NCBI GenBank assembly: GCA_009668925.1
Contig: SBEK01000012.1
Coordinates: forward strand, 1-8,491
Length of the DNA stretch: 8,491 nt
From: Deltaproteobacteria bacterium
GTDB taxonomy: Bacteria > Desulfobacterota > Syntrophia > Syntrophales > Smithellaceae
Direction: 5' to 3'
In this document: one piece after another, positions 1 through 7,306 of the stretch
How positions within the stretch are numbered: the stretch's first letter is position 1
Layout: the number at the start of each line of letters is the position of its first letter
Translations under genes and position numbers: made by a program
The notes under the pieces: model-generated
What the model was told of the DNA's origin: nothing
What the model saw: the letters and a program-made list of their open reading frames with translations, nothing else
The model's database searches: none

Positions 1-53
1 TAAATATTCAGTGTGTTTTACGGATACACCATGGGAAAACCGGCGGGGTTCTC

Positions 54-1526
54 TTATTCAATCGACCAGGTCGTCCGGCCTTTAGAATCCTTTAAGGTGA
101 CTTTTTGCAAAGCCAGCGCCTGCCGAATATCATCGGCCCGGGTCCAGTCTTTTTCTTCACGGGCCTTTTGCCTCTCTTCGATCTGCGCCTCGATATCCGC
201 AGCCACGAGGCCGCGCTTCGCGACTTCGATATCCCGGTCAACCCCGAAGAAGACATCCGGGTCCGACTGAAAAATACCCAGCCCATTTCCGAAATGCATG
301 AATACGTCCGCGGCAGCCGCAAGGATCGTCTGCTTGGCCGAGAGCGGCATCTTTTTTTCCGCCGTGGTGATTTGGTTCACCAGCCGCGCCGCGTCAAAGA
401 CATATCCCAGAGCCTGCGCCGTATTAAAATCATCGTCCAGCGCGGCATCGAACCTGTTTTTCAGTTCGTCCAGCTTATTGGTGTATTCCGTCTCCGGTAC
501 AGTGGGCTTTTCCAGGCCTGCTTCGGCGGTCAGGGCCCGCGTTTCTTTCATCTGCTGCAAAGCGGTATAGCACCGAATAAGCGCTGTCCGGGCTTCCGTA
601 AGCGAGGCCTCCGAGTAATCCACCGGACTTCGGTAATGGCTCTGCAGCATAAAGAGCCGCAGAACTTCCGGGTGGTATTGCTTGATAATCTCGCGGATGG
701 GGAAGATGTTCCCCAGAGACTTCGACATCTTTTCCGCATTGATCTTCACGAAGCCGTTGTGCACCCAGTAATGCGCCGGCGGGTTCCCCGAGGCGGCCTG
801 GGACTGCGCGATTTCGTTTTCATGGTGCGGGAAAATCAGGTCTTCACCGCCCCCGTGAATATCGAATGTTTCACCCAGATAGCGCCGGCTCATGGCCGAG
901 CACTCAATGTGCCAGCCGGGCCTGCCCATTCCCCAGGGACTCTCCCAGAAGGGTTCGCCGTCCTTGCTTTTTTTCCACAGGACGAAGTCGAGCGGATTCT
1001 TCTTCTTGTCGTTCACGTCCACACGGGCGCCGGCCATCATCTCATCGAGATGCCGCCCCGATAAACCGCCATAAGCCGGAAAACGGTTAACCGCGAAAAA
1101 CACATCCCCGTCCACGGGGTAGGCAATGCCTTTTTCTTCGAGCGTCTTGATTAAAGCAATCATGTCCGCCATGTGCTCGGTTGCCTTCGGCGTTATCGTA
1201 GGCGTCAGAACATTAAGCGATGCCATATCCTCATCATGAAGCTTAATGTATCGCGAGGTGATCTCGCCGATGCCGACACCTTCTTTATTCGCCCGATCAA
1301 TAATTTTGTCGTCGATATCGGTAAAGTTTTTGACATACGTGACCGCGTAGCCGCGGGTTTTTAAATGCCGGAAGACGACGTCGAAAACCACGGCGGCGCG
1401 GGCATGCCCGACGTGACATACATCATAGGCGGTGATGCCGCAGACATACATGCCGACGGCCCCTTCTTTAACGGGTACAAACGTTTCTTTTTTTCTCGTT
1501 TTGGTATTAAATATCTTCAGAGACAT
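54..1526 (-). CDS. cysS: Cysteinyl-tRNA synthetase (CysRS), class I
   Basis: Charges tRNA-Cys with cysteine using ATP, in the cytoplasm. The 490-residue protein is full length for the family. The class I HIGH motif appears as HVGH at residues 38-41 and the KMSKS loop is intact at 266-270. The zinc site that selects cysteine is complete: C29, C209 (in GWHIECS), H234 and E238 (in HHENE), spaced almost exactly as in the E. coli enzyme as I recall it. The C-terminal anticodon-binding region keeps the KDW-x3-AD-x-IR pattern near 459-468 and ends in a TTW-type tail. The ATG at 1526 is preceded by AAGGAAAG (1536-1543), whose first two bases belong to the argC TAA stop, so translation is probably coupled to argC. 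The gap to argC is 15 bp. No promoter of its own is evident, so it is probably co-transcribed with argC. Identification is secure. Confidence 0.98.
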   Translation of the reverse strand: MSLKIFNTKTRKKETFVPVKEGAVGMYVCGITAYDVCHVGHARAAVVFDVVFRHLKTRGYAVTYVKNFTDIDDKIIDRANKEGVGIGEITSRYIKLHDEDMASLNVLTPTITPKATEHMADMIALIKTLEEKGIAYPVDGDVFFAVNRFPAYGGLSGRHLDEMMAGARVDVNDKKKNPLDFVLWKKSKDGEPFWESPWGMGRPGWHIECSAMSRRYLGETFDIHGGGEDLIFPHHENEIAQSQAASGNPPAHYWVHNGFVKINAEKMSKSLGNIFPIREIIKQYHPEVLRLFMLQSHYRSPVDYSEASLTEARTALIRCYTALQQMKETRALTAEAGLEKPTVPETEYTNKLDELKNRFDAALDDDFNTAQALGYVFDAARLVNQITTAEKKMPLSAKQTILAAAADVFMHFGNGLGIFQSDPDVFFGVDRDIEVAKRGLVAADIEAQIEERQKAREEKDWTRADDIRQALALQKVTLKDSKGRTTWSIE

Positions 1527-1541
1527 GTTCCAGGACTTTCC

Positions 1542-2582
1542 TTAAGGATAAAGCGGGGGCATCGTAAGACCGCTGTCTTCCGCCAGAGAACAGACCAGAT
1601 TCATATTCTGTACGGCCTGACCGGCCGCACCTTTCATCAGGTTGTCGATCGCGGAAATAATAATCACCCGCCGGGTCCTCGGATCATGGACAAGGCCGAT
1701 GTCACAATAATTTGATCCGCAGACGGATGAAATATTCGGAGTGGTTCCGGGCGGGCATATCCGTACAAATTTTTCACCGGCATAAGCCGATTCATATATG
1801 GCGTGCAGTTCGGCCGCCGTAATGTCCTTCATCAGGGTAGCATAAACCGTGGACAGAATGCCCCGTTTTACCGGCAGCAAATGCGGGGTAAAAGAAATCG
1901 CAAACCTTTCCCCGGCCTGGGCATTCAATTCCTGCTCAATTTCCGGCGTGTGCCTGTGGTTTCCGACCTTGTAGGCCTTAAACCCGCCGTCCACTTCGCA
2001 AAAGAGCGACCCGACAGCGGGATCCCGCCCCGCCCCGCTTACTCCGGAAGCGGAGTCGGCAATAATCGTGGAGACATCCACGAGCTTGCTTCGGAGAGCG
2101 GGCGTAAGCCCCAGAATGATGCTGGTCGGATAGCAACCGGGATTGGCAATCAATTGGGATTTTTTAATGGCCTCCCGGTAAAGCTCGGGAAGCCCGTAAA
2201 CGGCCTGCCCGAACAAGTCCGCGCTTACGTGTTTGGCGTACCATTTTTCATAAGTAGCCAGATCCCGCAGACGATAGTCGGCGGAAAGGTCGACCACCTT
2301 CCTGCCGGCCCGGATAAAGACGGGGGCAATGTCCATGGAGACGCCGTGCGGCAAAGCGAGGAAAACCACATCGCACAGCCCGGCGATTTCCTCCGCCTCG
2401 GCGTTTACGTAAGTGAGCGACGTCAGCCCGGCAAGCGATGGAAAAACCTCGGCCACTTTAACGCCGGCATAGCGCCTGGATGTCGCGGCCGTAAGTTCCA
2501 CCTGCGGATGGCCGGATAAAATCCGGATGAGTTCCTGTCCGGTATACCCGCTGGCTCCGTATACCGCTGCTTTGATTTTCAT
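1542..2582 (-). CDS. argC: N-acetyl-gamma-glutamyl-phosphate reductase
   Basis: Catalyses the NADPH-dependent reduction of N-acetylglutamyl phosphate to the semialdehyde, the third step of arginine (ornithine) biosynthesis, in the cytoplasm. The N-terminal Rossmann fold shows the nucleotide-binding GASGYTG motif at residues 9-15. The catalytic cysteine is C150 in ANPGCYPTS, and the conserved histidine is H211 in GNHRHTPEIEQ. SGVSGAGR (179-186), FTPHLLPVKRG (231-241) and NLMKGAAGQA (314-323) are also typical. With the ATG at 2582 the protein has 346 residues, the usual size for the family. A TTG four codons upstream (2594) is in frame, but it overlaps the GGAG ribosome binding site (2589-2592, six bases before the ATG), so I prefer the ATG. 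The gene lies directly behind an intrinsic terminator that follows rpsI and forms a tight pair with cysS. No other arginine gene is in the window. Confidence 0.97.
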   Translation of the reverse strand: MKIKAAVYGASGYTGQELIRILSGHPQVELTAATSRRYAGVKVAEVFPSLAGLTSLTYVNAEAEEIAGLCDVVFLALPHGVSMDIAPVFIRAGRKVVDLSADYRLRDLATYEKWYAKHVSADLFGQAVYGLPELYREAIKKSQLIANPGCYPTSIILGLTPALRSKLVDVSTIIADSASGVSGAGRDPAVGSLFCEVDGGFKAYKVGNHRHTPEIEQELNAQAGERFAISFTPHLLPVKRGILSTVYATLMKDITAAELHAIYESAYAGEKFVRICPPGTTPNISSVCGSNYCDIGLVHDPRTRRVIIISAIDNLMKGAAGQAVQNMNLVCSLAEDSGLTMPPLYP

Positions 2583-2588
2583 AGAAAG

Positions 2589-2592
2589 CTCC
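2589..2592 (-). promoter_or_regulatory. argC ribosome binding site, deciding the start
   Basis: GGAG lies six bases upstream of the argC ATG at 2582. It overlaps the alternative in-frame TTG at 2594, which argues against that longer start. The site begins on the base immediately after the T tract of the rpsI terminator, so a transcript must read through the terminator to carry it. Confidence 0.75.
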
Positions 2593-2621
2593 AAAAAAAA
2601 GGGAGGCCTGAGAGCCCCCCT
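2593..2621 (-). terminator. Intrinsic terminator after rpsI
   Basis: On the minus strand a nine-pair stem can be drawn: arm 2621-2613 (A, six G, C, T) against 2608-2600 (GGCCTCCCT), with two G-U pairs and a four-base CTCA loop. Eight consecutive T residues follow (2600-2593, the first of them closing the stem). This is the classic rho-independent form. It lies seven bases after the rpsI stop codon and should end most rplM-rpsI transcripts. Because argC starts only 10 bp after the T tract, any transcript reaching argC from upstream must pass this hairpin, so it may act as a partial terminator or attenuator. Confidence 0.85.
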
Positions 2622-2628
2622 TGGATGA

Positions 2629-3021
2629 TTAACGTTTGGAGAATTGGAATCTCTTGCGGGCTCCCGGCTGACCGTATTTCTTGCGTTCCTTGATGCGGGC
2701 GTCGCGCGTGAGGAATCCCGCCTTCTTCAGGATGGACCTGAGCTCGGCGTCATATTCCAGAAGCGCCTTGGAAATGCCGTGCTTGACTGCGCCGGCCTGA
2801 CCGGCGACACCGCCGCCGCTGACATTGACATAAAAATCGAAAAGGTCCTTCTTCCCGGTGATTTCCAGAGGCTGCCGGATGATCATCTTCAGGCTGGGAC
2901 GCGAAAAATACTCCTCGTAGCTTCTCTTATTCACCACGATATTCCCGTTGCCCGATTTCATGTAAACGCGGGCGATAGCGCTCTTTCTCTTACCGGTTGC
3001 ATAAAAACGTTGTACTGTCAT
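2629..3021 (-). CDS. rpsI: Small-subunit ribosomal protein S9 (uS9)
   Basis: Structural protein of the 30S subunit whose C-terminal tail reaches toward the P-site tRNA. The signature [11 protein letters not shown] is at residues 9-19. The strongly basic tail with [11 protein letters not shown] and the terminal FSKR are typical of S9. With the ATG at 3021 it has 130 residues, the same as E. coli S9. The TTG four codons upstream (3033) would give 134 residues, but it overlaps the GGGAG ribosome binding site that stands five bases before the ATG, so I chose the shorter form. It follows rplM after 43 bp, the usual L13-S9 pair, and is closed by an intrinsic terminator. Secure identification. Confidence 0.98.
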   Translation of the reverse strand: MTVQRFYATGKRKSAIARVYMKSGNGNIVVNKRSYEEYFSRPSLKMIIRQPLEITGKKDLFDFYVNVSGGGVAGQAGAVKHGISKALLEYDAELRSILKKAGFLTRDARIKERKKYGQPGARKRFQFSKR

Positions 3022-3064
3022 GATGTCTCCCAAATAATTTTATTGATCGGTCTTTGCCCGGATC

Positions 3065-3493
3065 TTAAACCGCCAGGGTCTGCGGACACTGGGCTTCGTG
3101 CGGATGGGCATTACCGCTGTATACCTTCAGTTTCTTCAGCATTTTTCTGCCCAGATTATTCTTCGGCAGCATGCCCGCCACGGCGATGCGAATGAGGTTT
3201 TCCGGCTTTTCCGCCAGCATCTTTCCGGCCGCTGTTTCCCGTAGTCCCCCCGGATAGCCGGAATAGGAGTAATAAATCTTATCGGTCAGTTTCTTGCCGG
3301 TCAGGGTGATCTTTTCCGCATTCACCACCACGATGAAATCTCCGGTATCCACATGAGGCGTGTAAATCGCTTTGTGCTTGCCCCGAAGGCGCAGGGCGAT
3401 CTCACTGGCCAGCCTTCCCAAAATTTTTCCGGATGCATCGACCACATACCAATCTTGCTTCGTTTCACTTGCCTTCGCTGAAAATGTTTTCAT
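3065..3493 (-). CDS. rplM: Large-subunit ribosomal protein L13 (uL13)
   Basis: Early-assembly 50S ribosomal protein. The 142-residue length equals that of E. coli L13. Family motifs are [16 protein letters not shown] near the N terminus, the [12 protein letters not shown] segment, the SGYPGG turn, [12 protein letters not shown] and [11 protein letters not shown] near the C terminus. Small departures from the form I expect are a tyrosine before the SGYPGG motif, where a histidine is common, and an alanine just before GMLPKN, where tryptophan or arginine is common. The ATG at 3493 has only a weak ribosome binding site (GGCGG six bases upstream), unusual for a highly expressed gene, which leaves room for translational control in the leader. 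A strong promoter lies 36 bp upstream of the start. It is the first gene of the rplM-rpsI unit. Confidence 0.98.
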   Translation of the reverse strand: MKTFSAKASETKQDWYVVDASGKILGRLASEIALRLRGKHKAIYTPHVDTGDFIVVVNAEKITLTGKKLTDKIYYSYSGYPGGLRETAAGKMLAEKPENLIRIAVAGMLPKNNLGRKMLKKLKVYSGNAHPHEAQCPQTLAV

Positions 3494-3528
3494 AATAAAC
3501 CGCCACTTAGTTAAAAATTTAAAGACGC

Positions 3529-3557
3529 AAGCTATGCAATTCCCGTTTGTTTGTCAA
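3529..3557 (-). promoter_or_regulatory. Candidate sigma-70 promoter of rplM-rpsI
   Basis: On the minus strand a perfect -35 hexamer TTGACA (3557-3552) is followed by a 17-base spacer and TAGCTT (3534-3529), a moderate -10 match. Transcription would begin near 3522, giving a leader of about 30 bases before the rplM ATG. The sequence just upstream is AT-rich in places, as expected for a ribosomal-protein promoter. The remaining 156-bp lptD-rplM gap shows no U-tailed hairpin after the lptD stop, so read-through from lptD is possible. Confidence 0.7.
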
Positions 3558-3649
3558 GAGAAATATTGCATCACGCGATAATTCCGCCAATTTCCCGCCC
3601 CCATGACGCCCCGGGTCCCGGTCAAACGGCAGAGCGGTAAAATATGTAA

Positions 3650-5881
3650 TTAAATACCAAGCATACCAAGCCCGGTCAGAGCGACTTTCAGCATAATTCT
3701 TTCATCATCGTACGTTTTGCTGTAGTCCGCCCCGAGGCCCCAGCACTGCTGGGTATACATAAGACCGATCGTGCTTTCCACGGTTTGATTATTGAACTGG
3801 TCGTACCGGAGAACCATCCTGGCGCTCAATCGTTCGGTCAGTACCGCCTTCAAGTCCATGTTGATCTCTTCAATGGAATCCAGCGTATAGCGGTACCCGA
3901 ACGTTAGTCTGTCGCCGCGCCAGTCGCTCAATCCCAAATCATAATTCATTTCTTTCCAGCCGGTATAAGGGCTGTATTTATTGCGGGCGGAAAATGAAAC
4001 ATAAGGATGAGGCTTCACATCCAGCTCGATTCCGAAATCGGACAGAGGGCGCCTCTCCCCGACGGAACCCGCCATATCCTTCTTGGCTTCGTGAATATCA
4101 TAGACCCCAAACAGCTTTAATCGGAAGAATTCCAGATAGCTGTTCTTCCCGGTTTTGTCGCTCTGCCTCGCGGTAACGGTGTTGGTGACCGCCCAGGCCA
4201 CCGCATTTTGCTCCGTCCACTGATCGGTGGTCACGCTCTTATTGAAAGACGTGAAAGGATCCAAGAGCGTACTCATTCTCGGCAAATAGTCGGGAATATC
4301 GTTTTGACGCACGCCCGGCACATACGAATAAGCGACCTCCGGCTTGATTTCATGCCGGATCTTATCCCAGTTGAGGACGCGGACATCGAAGACCCTGGAA
4401 AGCAGGGTGCTGGCCGTAACGCCGGCGTTAACCATGGTCCGCTCGCCGCTCCTGCCTTCGGAACCGATCTGGCTGTCATCCCGGTTCCAGAAGATTTCGC
4501 GCACCGTCAACTGGGGAGCAATTCTCGCGTACCGGGACAGGCCCAGAGGCAGCGACACCGTCGGCGCGACATCCGCATAGTGTCCCCTCGTGCCTTCGCT
4601 GCGGTAAAAATAGTCGTAGTTGCCGGAAAACGCAAAATAGACGGGCGTCGCCAGGACCGGCTGCCGGATACCGGTCAGAATCACTTCCGGGTAGGTCTGG
4701 AGGGTCCGGTCATTATTGGTCACGGCAAAATCATCCGTCGAGCTGACGCGGGCCATCATATTATAATTATTCCATCCTTTAAACACCCGCGCCGATGATT
4801 CAAGGGACCGCAAGGATTCATTCCCCTGAAAAGGAACTCTCCGGAACGGGTCTTCTTCCGATGTCGAATAGTTCGACAGGTAGTAGTTATGAGCGCTGAA
4901 ATCGCGGAAATACCAGGCGTCGGAGACGCGGCGCAAGTCCGTCCGGACATAGAACTGGGAATCAAATTTCGCTTCGGTGTTGGCGTAGTACGACCACCGG
5001 CGGTGCATGTCCTGCCAGTCGCGGGACAGGCCCGCATTGAATACTTCCGTGATCCCCTTGTTGTCTTCCATGTAGTCGCCGTAAAGGGTGCCGGAAAAAA
5101 TGCGGCCCGCGAAATAGCGGAATTCCGCGCCCTGCTTGTATCCTCTTTTTTCCATATAGCGTGAATACAAGGTGGCATCCAGCTGGGGATTAATCGCCCA
5201 GAAAAAGGGAATTTCAATATCGACACCGTCTTTGTCCCGGGAATAGGCCAGATAAGGAAGGAGAAACCCGCTCTGACGCTTGGTCTTTGCAGGAAACGCG
5301 ATGATGGGTGTATAGAAGACCGGAGCGCCTTTGGTCAGCAGGCGGGCATTGGTCACCCAGCCAAAGCCTTCCACGGTGACCTTCATCTGCGAACCCGCTA
5401 TTTGCCAGTCGGGATCGTCTCCGTCGCAGGTCGTCGCCACCGGCTGTTCGAGCGTATACGTGTCGGCTCCGGTTTTTTCAATCTTATCGGCCTTGATATA
5501 GAAATGATTGCGCTCATAAAAAACTTTGGAGTTGTAAGCGACGCCGGTTTTATCTTCCACATTCACGACAATTTTATCGCCCTGCAAAGTGTCTCGCGCC
5601 ATCTTCAGAAATGCGCCGCCTTCAGCGGCCGCCAGATTTTTTTTGCGGTCGAATTGCACGCGCTGGGCGGTCAGGACGCCGTCGCCGTAGGTTATCACAA
5701 CATTGCCTTCCGCCGAATAGACATCGTGCTCATGATCATAAGATAAGGTATCTGCTTCGATCTTCACGGGGGCAGCGGCGGGAATCTTCAGATCCTCGGC
5801 AAGAACACCGCCTACGAAACACAAGACGCCGCAGATTACCGGAAGAGCACGGCCCAGAAAATATTTGAGTGCGATCAGCAA
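3650..5881 (-). CDS. lptD: LPS-assembly outer-membrane protein LptD
   Basis: Outer-membrane translocon that inserts LPS into the outer leaflet, normally plugged by the lipoprotein LptE. The first 28 residues form a Sec signal peptide with K6 and R11, a hydrophobic core at 12-27, and cleavage predicted after VLA28. Residues about 38-150 form the periplasmic OstA/LptA-like beta-jellyroll domain (IEADTLSYD, YSAEGNVVITYG). The rest is a beta barrel rich in alternating aromatic strands, with the conserved IRHEIKPEVAYSYVPG segment near 508-523. The 743-residue length fits the family. The mature protein has only two cysteines, C152 and C713 (in QQCWG), which could form the single interdomain disulfide. 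The start is TTG at 5881; no ATG occurs early in the frame, AAAGG (5890-5894) stands eight bases upstream, and this start gives a complete signal peptide. It lies downstream of folC; no lptE is seen. Confidence 0.95.
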   Translation of the reverse strand: MLIALKYFLGRALPVICGVLCFVGGVLAEDLKIPAAAPVKIEADTLSYDHEHDVYSAEGNVVITYGDGVLTAQRVQFDRKKNLAAAEGGAFLKMARDTLQGDKIVVNVEDKTGVAYNSKVFYERNHFYIKADKIEKTGADTYTLEQPVATTCDGDDPDWQIAGSQMKVTVEGFGWVTNARLLTKGAPVFYTPIIAFPAKTKRQSGFLLPYLAYSRDKDGVDIEIPFFWAINPQLDATLYSRYMEKRGYKQGAEFRYFAGRIFSGTLYGDYMEDNKGITEVFNAGLSRDWQDMHRRWSYYANTEAKFDSQFYVRTDLRRVSDAWYFRDFSAHNYYLSNYSTSEEDPFRRVPFQGNESLRSLESSARVFKGWNNYNMMARVSSTDDFAVTNNDRTLQTYPEVILTGIRQPVLATPVYFAFSGNYDYFYRSEGTRGHYADVAPTVSLPLGLSRYARIAPQLTVREIFWNRDDSQIGSEGRSGERTMVNAGVTASTLLSRVFDVRVLNWDKIRHEIKPEVAYSYVPGVRQNDIPDYLPRMSTLLDPFTSFNKSVTTDQWTEQNAVAWAVTNTVTARQSDKTGKNSYLEFFRLKLFGVYDIHEAKKDMAGSVGERRPLSDFGIELDVKPHPYVSFSARNKYSPYTGWKEMNYDLGLSDWRGDRLTFGYRYTLDSIEEINMDLKAVLTERLSARMVLRYDQFNNQTVESTIGLMYTQQCWGLGADYSKTYDDERIMLKVALTGLGMLGI

Positions 5882-5889
5882 TACGGTTA

Positions 5890-5894
5890 CCTTT
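5890..5894 (-). promoter_or_regulatory. lptD ribosome binding site supporting a TTG start
   Basis: AAAGG on the minus strand lies eight bases before the TTG codon at 5879-5881. No ATG or GTG start is present nearby in the frame. The site therefore supports TTG initiation, which usually lowers translation and would suit an outer-membrane protein needed in modest amounts. Confidence 0.6.
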
Positions 5895-5932
5895 CGTCTT
5901 GTGCACGGCAGGGGCGGTCTCGCCTTCTCCCC

Positions 5933-5991
5933 ACCCGTTTCCCGGGTTGCCGGAGGTTCGGCGCGGCACTTTGGAGCGAATCCGCCTCCGG
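5933..5991. repeat. Two inverted repeats between folC and lptD
   Basis: The folC-lptD gap (5882-6013) contains a perfect five-pair hairpin, ACCCG at 5933-5937 with CGGGT at 5943-5947 and a five-base loop. It also contains a seven-base inverted repeat, CCGGAGG at 5950-5956 with CCTCCGG at 5985-5991, separated by 28 bases. Neither is followed by a T tract on the minus strand, so they are not obvious terminators. They would lie in the lptD leader of a folC-lptD transcript and could be a structured leader, an operator or chance in GC-rich DNA. Confidence 0.4.
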
Positions 5992-6013
5992 CCGCTTTCT
6001 CTTTTCTTCCGCG

Positions 6014-7291
6014 CTACGCCTTACCACAAGATCGGATTTGATGGAATGCTTGTTTTACCTCGCCCGCAAGATATAAGGACCCCAGAGCGCAGACCATGTC
6101 TCCCGGACCGGCCATGTCCAGGGCCCGGCGGATGGCCTGATCAACGCTTTGGGCTACCGTCGGGAGGCACCCCAGGTCCTTCACGGCTGAGGCCATCTGT
6201 TCGGGCGGAACAGCCCTGGCTGTTGAAAGCGGCGGTAAAATGATCCGGGAGGCCAGGGGGGCAATGATTTGCAGCATCCTGCGATAATCTTTATCCGCCA
6301 GCGCCGCGAAAATCAAAATCAATCGCTTCCAGGAGAAATCCTTCTCCAGGGCACGGCGTAAAACGGTCATGCCGGAAGGATTATGAGCGCCGTCAAGCAG
6401 GAATAGCGGGTCGGTGCAAAGAATTTCCATCCGGGCTTCCCAGCGTGTATTCTTCAGGCCGGACCGGATCGAAGCGTCGTCGACGGCAAAGCCGCTTCCG
6501 GCGGCGATTTCCAGCGAAGCCAGCGCCAATGCGGCATTGGCCGCCTGGTGTCCGCCGGGCAGGGAAAGTTCCAGCCCCTTTATTTGCCTACCGATCCCCC
6601 GGTAGTCAGCCAGACCGTTGGCGCGTTTCGTCATCCGGAAATCCGTCCCGAGCCGGTAAAGAGCGGCTTTTTTCTCACGGCAGACGGCCGCGATCGTCTC
6701 CACGACTTTTTTTTGCGTGGCGCCGGTGATGCAGACGCCCGCCGGTTTGATGATTCCGGCCTTTTCACCGGCGATCGCCGTCAGGGTATTGCCCAGATAA
6801 GCCGTATGCTCGAGACCGATATTAGTGATGACGGAAACCAGGGGGCGGCAGACGTTTGTGGCATCGAGCCGGCCGCCCAGTCCCACTTCCAAAAGCGCGA
6901 TATCAACCTGTTCCCGCGCAAAATAAATCAGCGCCGCCGCGGTGAGAGCTTCGAAATAGGTCAGAGGCGCTGTGGTCTGATATTTGATTTCCGAGAGGAT
7001 ACGGCTGAATTTTTGAGGAGTGATTTTTAGGCCGTTGATGACGATCCGTTCCCGGACGTCCTGCAGATGGGGAGATGTATAAAGACCCACCCGATATCCC
7101 GCCTGAACCCCAATAGCCGCCGCCATCGCCGCCGTCGATCCCTTGCCGTTGGTGCCGCCGATCAGAACAGTCGGGAAACTGTCCTGCGGATTGCCGAACC
7201 GGGTCAGAAGTTCGCCGATCGCCTCCAGACCGAAATGCATCACATCGATATTCAGGCCGGAAAGATAGGCGCCGGGGTTGAATTTATTCAT
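6014..7291 (-). CDS. folC: Folylpolyglutamate / dihydrofolate synthase
   Basis: ATP-dependent ligase of the Mur ligase superfamily that adds glutamate to folates and, in bifunctional forms, to dihydropteroate, in the cytoplasm. The P-loop GTNGKGS is at residues 46-52, YTSPHL at 71-76, EVGLGGRLDATN at 135-146 and TNIGLEH at 156-162. EKAGIIKP (176-183) holds the lysine usually carbamylated, and the C-terminal Mur-ligase domain starts around LDGAHNP (299-305). GSLYLAGEV (404-412) is the usual end motif. The hinge reads WEARME (284-289), where WPGR-type sequences are common. The 425-residue length is normal. The ATG at 7291 has no recognisable ribosome binding site and lies 15 bp after the upstream stop, suggesting translational coupling. 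Whether it has both activities cannot be read from the motifs. No other folate gene is in the window. Confidence 0.96.
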   Translation of the reverse strand: MNKFNPGAYLSGLNIDVMHFGLEAIGELLTRFGNPQDSFPTVLIGGTNGKGSTAAMAAAIGVQAGYRVGLYTSPHLQDVRERIVINGLKITPQKFSRILSEIKYQTTAPLTYFEALTAAALIYFAREQVDIALLEVGLGGRLDATNVCRPLVSVITNIGLEHTAYLGNTLTAIAGEKAGIIKPAGVCITGATQKKVVETIAAVCREKKAALYRLGTDFRMTKRANGLADYRGIGRQIKGLELSLPGGHQAANAALALASLEIAAGSGFAVDDASIRSGLKNTRWEARMEILCTDPLFLLDGAHNPSGMTVLRRALEKDFSWKRLILIFAALADKDYRRMLQIIAPLASRIILPPLSTARAVPPEQMASAVKDLGCLPTVAQSVDQAIRRALDMAGPGDMVCALGSLYLAGEVKQAFHQIRSCGKA

Positions 7292-7306
7292 GGGTTTGCC
7301 GGTAAA

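Noticed and set aside
1..53. Possible hairpin AACC/GGTT downstream of cysS as a terminator, and an ATG at 32-30 on the minus strand
   Set aside because: The stem is only four pairs with no T run, and the ATG frame stops after four codons.
105..1064. 319-residue plus-strand open frame opposite cysS
   Set aside because: It lies wholly antisense to a motif-complete cysS, has no family resemblance, and is explained by the codon bias of GC-rich DNA on the other strand.
1803..2519. 238-residue plus-strand frame opposite argC
   Set aside because: Antisense to an intact argC; composition rich in Gly, Arg and Pro with no motif.
3594..3620. GC-rich palindromic bases (CCGGG/CCCGG) after the lptD stop as a terminator
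   Set aside because: The loop would be too small and no T tract follows on the minus strand.
4208..4798. 196-residue plus-strand frame, and smaller frames, opposite lptD
   Set aside because: Shadows of lptD codons; no ribosome binding site and no recognisable domain.
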